From assembly GCA_002292185.1 (NCBI GenBank), contig DBBL01000050.1:1-5646 (forward strand): a DNA stretch of 5,646 nt. The letters run 5' to 3'. This DNA comes from Akkermansiaceae bacterium UBA985 (GTDB taxonomy: Bacteria > Verrucomicrobiota > Verrucomicrobiia > Verrucomicrobiales > Akkermansiaceae). A program made the position numbers and the translations under genes. The notes beneath the pieces were generated by a model. That model was not told the origin of the DNA. It searched no databases and worked only from the letters and a program-made list of their open reading frames with translations. This document shows, one piece after another, positions 1 through 5,646 of this stretch. Positions within the stretch are counted from its first letter, which is position 1, and each line of letters starts with the position of its first letter.

Positions 1-1
1 T

Positions 2-715
2 ACCCGCAGTGGCAAGGTGAAGAAGACAGGCTTAAGCAACTTCCGTAATTTCCGCAAAGACGGAATCATCGCCATCAAGCTCGATGAGGGCAATACCTTG
101 GTTGATGTCAAGCTGACCTCAGGCAAGGATGATATTTGTTTGGTGACCAGTGCTGGTTACTGCGTGCGCACCAGTGAGACCAATATCCGTGCAATGGGTA
201 GGCCGTCCGCAGGTGTTGCTGGAGTGAAGCCGCGAGAAGCTGATTACCTCGTAGCGCTGACCATCGTAAGCCCTGATGCCAAGCTTCTTGTTGCCAGTGA
301 AAATGGCCTTGGAAAGCGCACGGCATATGAAGAATACCTATCAAAAGGCCGTGGTGGTAAAGGCATGAAAACCATGAATGTTACCGATAAAACGGGTAGC
401 GTGGTTGGAGCGCTCTCGGTCATGGAAGATGATGAGCTCATGCTGATGACCAGTGATGGGCAGAGTATTCGTATCCGTTGTTCTGATGTGCGTGAGACTG
501 GCCGTGCCGCTCAGGGCGTGAAACTAGTTTCACTCAAGGGTGGCGAAAAACTTCAGGACATTGCCCGAGTGATGCCAGACGATGAGGACGAATCTGATGA
601 TGCCGAAGGCTCCGATCAAGAAGGGGATGTCGATGCAGCAAAAACTGATGTAGCTGAATCAACGGAGGCCGCTGATGAGCCAAAGGATGCTGAGGAATCC
701 GGCGGAGAGGAATAG
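2..715 (+). CDS. gyrA: DNA gyrase subunit A, C-terminal part (5' end outside window)
   Basis: This is the 3' end of gyrA, about 237 codons, open at the window's left edge. GyrA is the breakage-reunion subunit of gyrase, which uses ATP (through GyrB) to introduce negative supercoils. The catalytic tyrosine domain lies upstream and is not visible. What remains is the end of the beta-pinwheel C-terminal domain that wraps DNA. Roughly three blade repeats can be seen, each closing with a Gly-Arg turn (MGRPSAGVAG; KGRGGKG at 344-364; TGRAAQGVK). A tail of about 46 residues follows, 22 of them Asp or Glu, as in many GyrA proteins where the tail modulates wrapping. The stretch FRKDGIIAIKLDEGN near the window start is typical of GyrA. 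The in-frame GTG at 17 is internal, not a start. ParC is less likely because of the strongly acidic tail and the RGGKG motif. The gene stops 3 nt before the next ATG. Confidence 0.95.
   Translation, partial: TRSGKVKKTGLSNFRNFRKDGIIAIKLDEGNTLVDVKLTSGKDDICLVTSAGYCVRTSETNIRAMGRPSAGVAGVKPREADYLVALTIVSPDAKLLVASENGLGKRTAYEEYLSKGRGGKGMKTMNVTDKTGSVVGALSVMEDDELMLMTSDGQSIRIRCSDVRETGRAAQGVKLVSLKGGEKLQDIARVMPDDEDESDDAEGSDQEGDVDAAKTDVAESTEAADEPKDAEESGGEE
704..710 (+). promoter_or_regulatory. Ribosome binding site of the AddB-like gene, inside the gyrA tail
   Basis: GGAGAGG lies 8 nt before the ATG at 719 and within the last gyrA codons (Gly-Gly-Glu-Glu region). It is a near-consensus Shine-Dalgarno sequence at standard spacing. 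It fixes the start of the downstream gene and suggests that terminating gyrA ribosomes could re-initiate there. It is the only strong ribosome binding site at a start codon in this window. Confidence 0.75.
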
Positions 716-718
716 TGA

Positions 719-3526
719 ATGCAGGACCTATTGGATTTTGAGCAGGAGCAATGCGCCGACCGTGTTTTTCTCGGTTGGCATGCTCCTTTGCTCGAATCCC
801 TAAAGCATTGGCTGTTGGCCGATGAGAATCTAGATGTGCTAGCATCCACCTTAGTGGTTGTGCCAACCTCCAACAGCGGCAGACGACTCCGCATGGCACT
901 CTCTGATGGTGGCGGAGTGATTTCGCCACATGTCGTGGTGCCCAGTCGCTTATTTGAGGTCGAGGGCGTGGCCAGTAAGCAGGAAACCTTATGGGCTTGG
1001 GTGCAAGTCATACGAGACACGGGGCTGAGTCAATTTCCTCATTTGTTTCGCAATCAGGATGCTGACGCTAATGCTGGATTTCATGTGGCGCTGGCACTGG
1101 CAAAGCAATTCATCCAATTACGTGACACGCTTGCTGATGCAAATGCTTCATTCCGTGATGCGGGCTTTCATAGCCCAGAAAAAGAACGATGGGCAGAGCT
1201 TGCAGAGCTAGAGGGGCTGATGCTCAAGCAGCTCGGTCGATGGAAATTACGTGACCCTATCCTCGCCAAGCGCGACCAGGCATTATCTCCCGACCTGCCT
1301 CCAGGAATCAAACGTATCGTCGTTGCTTGTGTTCCTGACCCGACGCCGATGGCTATCCGCGCATTGCAGTCATTGCTGGAGCAAGGGATCCCCATGCAGG
1401 TTTTGGTTCATGCCCCTGAGAGTGAAAAGGAAGGCTTCGATGCCTGGGGTGTGCCACGCGTAGATTACTGGTCACAAAAAAATATTCATATTCCAGATTG
1501 GCAACAAAGGCTGCACCTTGTCGATTCAGCGAGCGATGCTGCTGAGGTATGTGTTCAGGTTTTAAGCGAGCAGGAAACTGCCGCAGAGCAGGCAGCGCTG
1601 GCGCTGTGTGACCCGAGCTTTGAGTCGTCACTGGAAAAGGCATTTTCTGAGACCGGCTGGCCATTATACAATCCAGAGGGCAGGGGGCTTGCCGAATCGG
1701 GTTTGGTTTGTCTGCTGCGAGCGATGCGTGATCTGGTCACTAAAGACAGCTCTTTTGAAGCCCTCCGTGAGTTAGTTAGATTGCCGGGTGCGGAGCTGTT
1801 TTTACCAGAGAAAGTAAGCCGTCATCTGGCCACCAATCTCATGGATCAGCTGTATGCGGATCATTTGCCCGAGACCGTAAGTGATGCAAGGTTTCTTGCC
1901 TCCTCAGACCAGCGAGAGATTTTACAATCCGTGGCCTCGCACATTGAGAAGCTGGCTGCCAACAATGTTGGTGAAGTTCTGCGTCTGTGGTTGTCGGAGT
2001 GGTTGGGGTATACCGACCACCGTGTGGCTAAGGCGACCGAGGCGAGCTTAGTTGAGGCGGTGGATGCGCTTGATCGACTAGCGAGCTGTGGAGAAATGGT
2101 GGTATCTGATGAGGCATTTGAAATGCTTGCTGAATCGGTGCGCTCTGCCCGTGTCTCGGCAGAACGAGGTGATACCGTGCTTGATTTGCAGGGGTGGTTG
2201 GAAATTTCTTATGATCCCGCTGATCACCTGATACTGGCGGGGATGCATGAAGAGTGCGTTCCTGAGGGCAGCGCAGATGATGTTTTTTTACCTGATTCAT
2301 TGCGAGATCAACTGGGCTTACGTGATATGCGCGCCCGTTTTGCGCGGGATGCGTTCATTTTGCATACGGCACTTCAATCAAGGGCGGAACATGGCAGAGT
2401 TGATGCTGTTGTTTCGAGGTTTAACAACGCAGGTGAAGCGCGTAAACCCTCCCGCTTATTAATGAAACAGACCGGCCAAGAGCTAGCGGCATTGGTATCT
2501 CACTTGTTTAACGAGTCACCCTCTGATGCTCCCAATCGTGGTGCATGGGCTCGTGACTGGCAGCTTAAGGTCCCTGAGTTGGAGAATCGTTATGCGGGTG
2601 AGGACGCGATCAATATTTCTCCATCAGCGATCAAGGATTACCTCGATTGTCCGTTTCGTTTTTTCCTCAAGCGCATTGTAAAAATGAGAACCTACGATGC
2701 CAACAAACGCGAGATGGATGCTCTCGATTTTGGTAAGCTCTGCCATCATGTGCTCGATCAATTTGGAGCTGATGAAGCCATGCGTGATTGTTCAGATGCT
2801 TCGGAGATTGAGAGTTATTTCACTGAGCATCTGGATGCCGTCATGCAACAACGCTACGGCAAAAACCTGCCTTTGCCGCTGATGGTCCAGCTTGAGAGTG
2901 CGCGTGAACGGTTGCGAGCATTTGCCAGAATACAAGCGGCTGACCGCGCTAATGGCTGGTGTATCGTAGAGACAGAATACAAAGTGGGAGGTCAGACAGG
3001 GGATCACTGGCAGATTGCAGATCACTCGGTAACCATGGCGATTGATCGGATTGACCGTCATGAAGATGGCAAGCAATGGCGGGTGTGGGATTATAAGACA
3101 TCTGGTAAAGCCAAGCAGCCTGATAAGGCGCACTTCAGAACTTGGCGCGAGGATGAGAATCGGCCTCAGCTGGGAGATTTAGCGGGCACCGCTAGAACGC
3201 AACTCGGCTGGGCTGAAGTTCAGCTGCCAATGTATGCGGCGTTTGCCCAGCAGCGGTTTGATACCGGAGAGTTGCCACAAGTAGGCTATATTAACCTGCC
3301 GAGGGCGATCAGTGATGTTGCCTTTGCCCCATGGCATAAATTTGACCAATCCGTGCTCGAGCATGCGATGGGCTGGGCAGAGGCCGCTGTGGAAAAAATC
3401 AGGGCTGGAGACTTTAATCAAGCGGCTCGCTATCCTGTCAAAATGCGTGAGTGGGATGATTTCGCTGAGCTTGCGCCAGATGGTCTCGAGTCTGCGTTTG
3501 GCCTGCCAGATGGATCAAGGTCATAA
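719..3526 (+). CDS. AddB/RecB-like PD-(D/E)XK nuclease with degenerate helicase body
   Basis: A 935-residue protein of the AddB-like family, which acts with an AddA-type helicase-nuclease to process double-strand DNA ends for recombination in the cytoplasm. Residues 17-79 match the AddB N-terminus, but the Walker A position reads VVVPTSNSGRR, with no GKS/T, so ATP hydrolysis by this subunit is unlikely. Residues 498-580 (LILAGMHEECVP, then an Arg-rich helix and PSRLL) resemble the eroded second helicase half. The nuclease domain starts at ISPSAIKDYLDCPFRFF (633-649). It has G672-x3-H676, D776 in AIDRID, D791-Y-K793 in the catalytic DYKT motif, and Q835/Y839 in QLPMYA, so it looks active. The C-terminus has no cysteines, so the four-Cys Fe-S cluster of Bacillus-type AddB is missing. 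The ATG follows a good ribosome binding site and lies 3 nt after gyrA. No AddA partner is visible here. The family call is firm; the addB name would be an inference. Confidence 0.85.
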   Translation: MQDLLDFEQEQCADRVFLGWHAPLLESLKHWLLADENLDVLASTLVVVPTSNSGRRLRMALSDGGGVISPHVVVPSRLFEVEGVASKQETLWAWVQVIRDTGLSQFPHLFRNQDADANAGFHVALALAKQFIQLRDTLADANASFRDAGFHSPEKERWAELAELEGLMLKQLGRWKLRDPILAKRDQALSPDLPPGIKRIVVACVPDPTPMAIRALQSLLEQGIPMQVLVHAPESEKEGFDAWGVPRVDYWSQKNIHIPDWQQRLHLVDSASDAAEVCVQVLSEQETAAEQAALALCDPSFESSLEKAFSETGWPLYNPEGRGLAESGLVCLLRAMRDLVTKDSSFEALRELVRLPGAELFLPEKVSRHLATNLMDQLYADHLPETVSDARFLASSDQREILQSVASHIEKLAANNVGEVLRLWLSEWLGYTDHRVAKATEASLVEAVDALDRLASCGEMVVSDEAFEMLAESVRSARVSAERGDTVLDLQGWLEISYDPADHLILAGMHEECVPEGSADDVFLPDSLRDQLGLRDMRARFARDAFILHTALQSRAEHGRVDAVVSRFNNAGEARKPSRLLMKQTGQELAALVSHLFNESPSDAPNRGAWARDWQLKVPELENRYAGEDAINISPSAIKDYLDCPFRFFLKRIVKMRTYDANKREMDALDFGKLCHHVLDQFGADEAMRDCSDASEIESYFTEHLDAVMQQRYGKNLPLPLMVQLESARERLRAFARIQAADRANGWCIVETEYKVGGQTGDHWQIADHSVTMAIDRIDRHEDGKQWRVWDYKTSGKAKQPDKAHFRTWREDENRPQLGDLAGTARTQLGWAEVQLPMYAAFAQQRFDTGELPQVGYINLPRAISDVAFAPWHKFDQSVLEHAMGWAEAAVEKIRAGDFNQAARYPVKMREWDDFAELAPDGLESAFGLPDGSRS
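2615..3481 (+). other. PD-(D/E)XK nuclease domain within the AddB-like protein
   Basis: This marks the region coding for residues 633-921, the part of the protein with the clearest enzymatic signature. Motifs occur in canonical order: the SPSAIKDYLDCPFRFF helix, the FGKLCH motif with a conserved His, an Asp in AIDRID, the metal-binding DYKT motif, and QLPMYA. The order and spacing match the RecB/AddB nuclease superfamily, which cuts single strands of DNA with divalent metal. The end near VKMREWDDFAEL resembles the closing YDDF-type motif seen in related nucleases that lack Fe-S cysteines. Confidence 0.8.
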
Positions 3527-3535
3527 AATAATCAT

Positions 3536-3564
3536 TTGAATGACGCCCCATAAAGGTTCATGAT
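3536..3564 (+). promoter_or_regulatory. Possible promoter of the GH75-like gene (near-leaderless)
   Basis: TTGAAT (3536-3541) and CATGAT (3559-3564) are separated by 17 bp and each match the sigma70 consensus at 4 of 6 positions. The -10 box ends 8 nt before the ATG at 3573, so transcription would begin about 2 nt upstream of the start codon. The only purine-rich sequence upstream, AAAGG at 3552-3556, is 16 nt from the ATG, too far for a normal Shine-Dalgarno role. The match is modest and could be chance; its support comes mainly from the same geometry at the next gene. Confidence 0.35.
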
Positions 3565-3572
3565 TTTGCCCT

Positions 3573-4955
3573 ATGCCTCCCCATTCTGAAAATCAGAAAA
3601 AGAATGACCCGCATGAAATTGAGGGTATTAAAAGCCGTCATGGTAATGCTACCACTTTCCCGTGGTTCAGGGTGTCCATTCTTGTGTTGTTATGTGGCTC
3701 GATCGCTTTGCTGTTTAGTCCTCTTTCAGAGAATTTATATCGTAAGCTGCGCGAATTGCGAAGTGCCGGTAAAGAGGTGACAGAGAAGAAGGTAAGCGAG
3801 CCCAAACCCAAAGCGCCGGAGAGTCCCCCCAAGCCTAAGGAGCCTGCCATCCGTGCTCCACAGGATCACACAGCTTCCTCTGGTGGCGATATGCGCATGC
3901 TGTCTAGAGGCCTGCAGCTCAATACCAAGATACGTATTGAGAAAGGTGGCGCTGCTTCACTTGAACGAGATACGGATGAGAGTTTTAGTGCCCACTATGA
4001 ACTTAAAATCAAACTACCGAAGGCAATCACAACACTACCTGAATTAGAAAAAAACAGCCCAGGGCTCACCGCGATATTGCCGGGCCTTGAGGTAATGATG
4101 CCGAAGGCCAAGGTTTCTGGTTTTTTCTACCAACTCTACGAGAATAAATCCAAGCGTATGAAAAGCAATGCAACTCAGCTCAATGAGTTGATGACGCGGC
4201 ATAACTTTTATGACTGTGAGACCATGCTCAACCTCAAGCACCCTGAGACTGGCCGGCGTATATTCCTGATGCAGGCAGAAATGGATGTTGTTTCTGATGG
4301 CTCCGATGGAGACCGCTTGCCTGTGATGCCGGAGAAGATCGTGAACTCGACCAACTATCAGCCGTTGACGAGCTATGGCTGGAAAAAAACAGGCAAGTCG
4401 CCCAATCCCTTGATTGCAGGCTGGAAGAATAGGATCCGTAAAGCAGAACAGGAAATAGCACTTCCTGATACCAAGGATGATCGCAAGGCCTGGCTGCAAT
4501 CGCGCATCACAAAAATCAAACGTGAGATCAAGGATATGGAGGCCAGGAGTTTTCTAGTTGCTGACTACGACCCCTTTATCGTCATGCCAATCAATGTCCT
4601 GACTTCCAATGGAGGCGATCCTTATGCGGCTCGGGTTGGTGACTACGCCGTTGTGGTTTATGAGGGTAAGATCTATCCATCTATTGTTGGTGATGCGGGG
4701 CCAAGTTTTAAGGTGGGAGAGGCTTCTTTGAGATTTTGTAAGCAGCTTAATCCTAAGGCGGGCATCTATTCTCGCCCAGTGAGTGACTTGAGTGTCACCT
4801 ATATTGTTTTTCCTAGATCGAGAGACTCATCTCGAGAACCTGACTATGCAAAGTGGCAGCAGCGCTGTGCGTCCTTGCTTAGCGAGCTGGGGGGCTTAGG
4901 AGAGGGCAGCGCATTATACAGCTGGGAGGATACCTTTCCACCTTCAGCAAAATAA
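3573..4955 (+). CDS. Membrane-anchored GH75 (chitosanase-like) domain protein
   Basis: A 460-residue protein. Residues 1-31 are polar and probably cytoplasmic; 32-51 (VSILVLLCGSIALLF core) form one transmembrane signal anchor; 66-96 are a Pro/Lys-rich linker; the rest should lie outside the cytoplasmic membrane. Residues about 210-415 resemble the glycoside hydrolase family 75 fold: SDGSDGDR (241-248), TSYGW, DPFIVMP (333-339), GDYAVVVYEGK, VGDAGP (D374), VGEAS (E383) and a closing TYIVFP strand. In fungal GH75 chitosanases the catalytic acids are an Asp in a GD-T motif and a Glu in GEAS, so D374 and E383 are the likely equivalents. Residues 283-325 look like a charged helical hairpin inserted in this domain. 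Chitosan or a related amino-sugar polymer could be the substrate, but activity is inferred. The ATG at 3573 is the only sensible start: an in-frame TGA sits at 3561 and the next Met is beyond the membrane segment. Confidence 0.7.
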   Translation: MPPHSENQKKNDPHEIEGIKSRHGNATTFPWFRVSILVLLCGSIALLFSPLSENLYRKLRELRSAGKEVTEKKVSEPKPKAPESPPKPKEPAIRAPQDHTASSGGDMRMLSRGLQLNTKIRIEKGGAASLERDTDESFSAHYELKIKLPKAITTLPELEKNSPGLTAILPGLEVMMPKAKVSGFFYQLYENKSKRMKSNATQLNELMTRHNFYDCETMLNLKHPETGRRIFLMQAEMDVVSDGSDGDRLPVMPEKIVNSTNYQPLTSYGWKKTGKSPNPLIAGWKNRIRKAEQEIALPDTKDDRKAWLQSRITKIKREIKDMEARSFLVADYDPFIVMPINVLTSNGGDPYAARVGDYAVVVYEGKIYPSIVGDAGPSFKVGEASLRFCKQLNPKAGIYSRPVSDLSVTYIVFPRSRDSSREPDYAKWQQRCASLLSELGGLGEGSALYSWEDTFPPSAK

Positions 4956-4963
4956 GAGCAGGC

Positions 4964-4991
4964 TTGTCAACAGCTACACTCAGAGCATAAT
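4964..4991 (+). promoter_or_regulatory. Sigma70-like promoter of the lipoprotein gene (near-leaderless)
   Basis: TTGTCA (4964-4969) and CATAAT (4986-4991), 16 bp apart, each match the sigma70 consensus at 5 of 6 positions. The -10 box ends 8 nt before the ATG at 5000, which predicts a transcript starting about 2 nt before the start codon. No Shine-Dalgarno sequence lies between the -10 box and the ATG, which agrees with a leaderless mRNA. It sits in the 44-nt gap after the GH75-like gene, so the lipoprotein gene can be expressed independently. Confidence 0.5.
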
Positions 4992-4999
4992 ATCTATCC

Positions 5000-5434
5000 A
5001 TGACTAAGATTTTCTTTGCTGCCATCATACCGTGCATTTTACTCACGGCATGCAGTCATTTTTTTAAGCCCGAGGGCTGGCCATTGGAAATAGAGCCACA
5101 AAATCAAGCTGTCGTTCATCTCAAAGAGCACGTCAAGTTTACTGGCTCTGGCATACGCCTGACTGAGCAAGAAAAAGCATTACTCACATTCCTCAACAAC
5201 GAAGATAATATTGCAGCCTCGGCGGGTAAAAAGAATCGCCCCGGTTCTCACCAGTGGTCTGCCGCTGAAATTTACCGTGTAGAACCAGGCAAACATGTAT
5301 CTGTACTATGTGAAAACGGATATCAGCAAACCGCTGTTTATTTTCACTATGACGAAGAGAAGAAAACATGGTATCGCGTCAGTCACCTTGGAGAGAACCA
5401 TAGCCGCGGTATTCCCGCTGTGCGCTTGAAGTAG
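5000..5434 (+). CDS. Small predicted lipoprotein of unknown function
   Basis: A 144-residue protein with a lipoprotein signal peptide: Lys3, a hydrophobic stretch (FFAAIIPCILL), then the lipobox L15-T-A-C18, so Cys18 would be lipidated after cleavage by signal peptidase II. Ser at +2 would favour outer-membrane sorting under the E. coli rule, though that rule may not hold here. The mature part is about 127 residues. It has a Lys/Glu-rich helical segment (LTEQEKALLTFLNN, 54-67) followed by likely beta strands (HVSVLC, TAVYFHY, TWYRVS), suggesting a small alpha/beta fold. One further Cys (104) is present. I do not recognise the family. It follows the membrane-anchored GH75-like gene after 44 nt, and both products act outside the cytoplasm, but it appears to have its own promoter. 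The ATG is chosen because it gives a complete signal peptide; no Shine-Dalgarno sequence is visible. Confidence 0.75.
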   Translation: MTKIFFAAIIPCILLTACSHFFKPEGWPLEIEPQNQAVVHLKEHVKFTGSGIRLTEQEKALLTFLNNEDNIAASAGKKNRPGSHQWSAAEIYRVEPGKHVSVLCENGYQQTAVYFHYDEEKKTWYRVSHLGENHSRGIPAVRLK

Positions 5435-5470
5435 AGTGTATTGATTATCTGAGCTAGGCATAAAAAAAGT

Positions 5471-5499
5471 TTGCTATCAGTGGTATTGCTGGCTAGTTT
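5471..5499 (+). promoter_or_regulatory. Tentative promoter for the tRNA-Ser gene
   Basis: TTGCTA (5471-5476) and TAGTTT (5494-5499) with a 17-bp spacer give a weak sigma70-like match (4 of 6 and 3 of 6). Transcription would start near 5506, leaving a 5' leader of about 20 nt for RNase P to remove. It is offered because the tRNA needs a start point and no better candidate is visible in the 91-nt gap 5435-5525, which otherwise holds only an A-run (5462-5468) and a 10-bp palindrome. Confidence 0.25.
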
Positions 5500-5525
5500 C
5501 CGCCCGCATCCCATGGGACACTTTA

Positions 5526-5615
5526 GGACAGGTGGCAGAGTGGTCGAATGCGCACGCTTGGAAAGCGTGTGAGGCAGCAATGTCTCCGCGGGTTCGAATC
5601 CCGCCCTGTCCGCCA
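5526..5615 (+). tRNA. tRNA-Ser, anticodon GGA
   Basis: A complete class II tRNA of 90 nt including encoded CCA (5613-5615). The acceptor stem pairs GGACAGG (5526-5532) with CCTGTCC (5605-5611), followed by discriminator G at 5612. The D stem is GCA/TGC (5535-5537 with 5549-5551), with the loop GG pair at 5542-5543. The anticodon stem CACGC/GCGTG encloses loop TTGGAAA, with GGA at 5560-5562, reading UCC and by wobble UCU. The long variable arm GAGGC/GTCTC (5571-5575 with 5582-5586) is the serine-type identity element for seryl-tRNA synthetase. The T stem GCGGG/CCCGC encloses TTCGAAT. All stems pair fully apart from one G-U in the variable arm, so the gene should be functional. It is probably transcribed alone, with the hairpin immediately downstream as its terminator. 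Confidence 0.97.
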
Positions 5616-5646
5616 TCGCCCCAGCCCTCATCGAGGGCTGGGGCGA
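5616..5646 (+). terminator. GC-rich hairpin directly after the tRNA, likely terminator
   Basis: A perfect 14-bp inverted repeat (5616-5629 with 5633-5646) with a 3-nt ATC loop, 11 of the 14 pairs being G-C. It starts at the first base after the tRNA CCA and ends at the last base of the window, so a following T-run cannot be seen. Its position and strength fit an intrinsic terminator, possibly bidirectional because the stem is symmetrical. It could also help 3'-end processing of the tRNA. Confidence 0.7.

Noticed and set aside
2..715. ParC (topoisomerase IV) rather than GyrA
   Set aside because: The RGGKG blade motif, the conserved repeat pattern and the long acidic C-terminal tail fit GyrA better.
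534..929. Minus-strand open frame across the gyrA/nuclease junction
   Set aside because: It is antisense to two well-supported coding regions and its Arg/His/Pro-rich product looks like a frame shadow.
1067..1149. Internal repeat ADANAGF / LADANASF in the AddB-like protein
   Set aside because: The similarity is limited to a few Ala/Asp/Asn codons with diverged DNA and looks like helical low complexity, not a duplication.
2615..3481. Cas4 or another CRISPR-associated nuclease
   Set aside because: The nuclease motifs are shared with Cas4, but here they are fused to about 630 residues of helicase-like protein, the Cas4 cysteine cluster is missing, and no repeats or cas genes are nearby.
3532..3543. 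Short inverted repeat TCATT-TG-AATGA after the nuclease gene as a terminator
   Set aside because: The stem is only 4-5 bp, AT-rich, and has no T-run after it.
4044..4499. 151-codon minus-strand open frame opposite the GH75-like gene
   Set aside because: The plus strand carries recognisable GH75 motifs through this whole stretch; the antisense product has no recognisable domain.
5471..5498. Imperfect hairpin CTATCAG/CTGGCTAG as terminator of the lipoprotein gene
   Set aside because: It has only two 3-bp segments around a mismatch and no T-run follows; the overlap with a possible tRNA promoter is equally weak.
5383..5631. A minus-strand open frame of 82 codons containing a [15 protein letters not shown] peptide
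   Set aside because: It is the reverse complement of the tRNA-Ser gene. Translations of antisense tRNA-Ser commonly give this kind of peptide and are often misannotated as proteins.

Overview
The window is a compact, mostly chromosomal-looking stretch with every gene on the + strand. It fits a member of the Verrucomicrobiota best. This is an inference from the style of the GyrA C-terminal domain and from a GH75-like protein of a type I associate with that phylum; no rRNA or other decisive marker is present. I see no insertion sequence, CRISPR array, integrase or phage gene.

Layout: (1) 2-715 is the 3' end of gyrA: the last blades of the DNA-wrapping C-terminal domain plus a long acidic tail. 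(2) 719-3526 starts 3 nt after the gyrA stop. It encodes a 935-residue AddB/RecB-like protein with an eroded helicase-like body and an intact-looking PD-(D/E)XK nuclease domain at the C-terminus. (3) 3573-4955 encodes a membrane-anchored protein with a Pro/Lys linker and an extracytoplasmic domain resembling GH75 chitosanases, including the expected Asp/Glu pair. (4) 5000-5434 encodes a small lipoprotein of unknown function. (5) 5526-5615 is a complete tRNA-Ser(GGA) with encoded CCA, followed with no spacer by a 14-bp GC-rich hairpin that reaches the window end.

The first two genes look like one transcription and translation unit: the ribosome binding site of the nuclease gene lies inside the gyrA tail. 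Both concern DNA topology or break repair, but a functional link is only suggested by position. The next two genes are extracytoplasmic and appear separately transcribed. Each lacks a well-placed Shine-Dalgarno sequence, and each has a sigma70-like promoter whose -10 box ends exactly 8 nt before the ATG, which would give nearly leaderless mRNAs. The tRNA is probably transcribed alone.

I did not find convincing evidence of a new multi-gene system. The points most worth checking are the leaderless promoter geometry, the AddB-like protein without Fe-S cysteines coupled to gyrA, and the GH75-like protein with a helical insertion.
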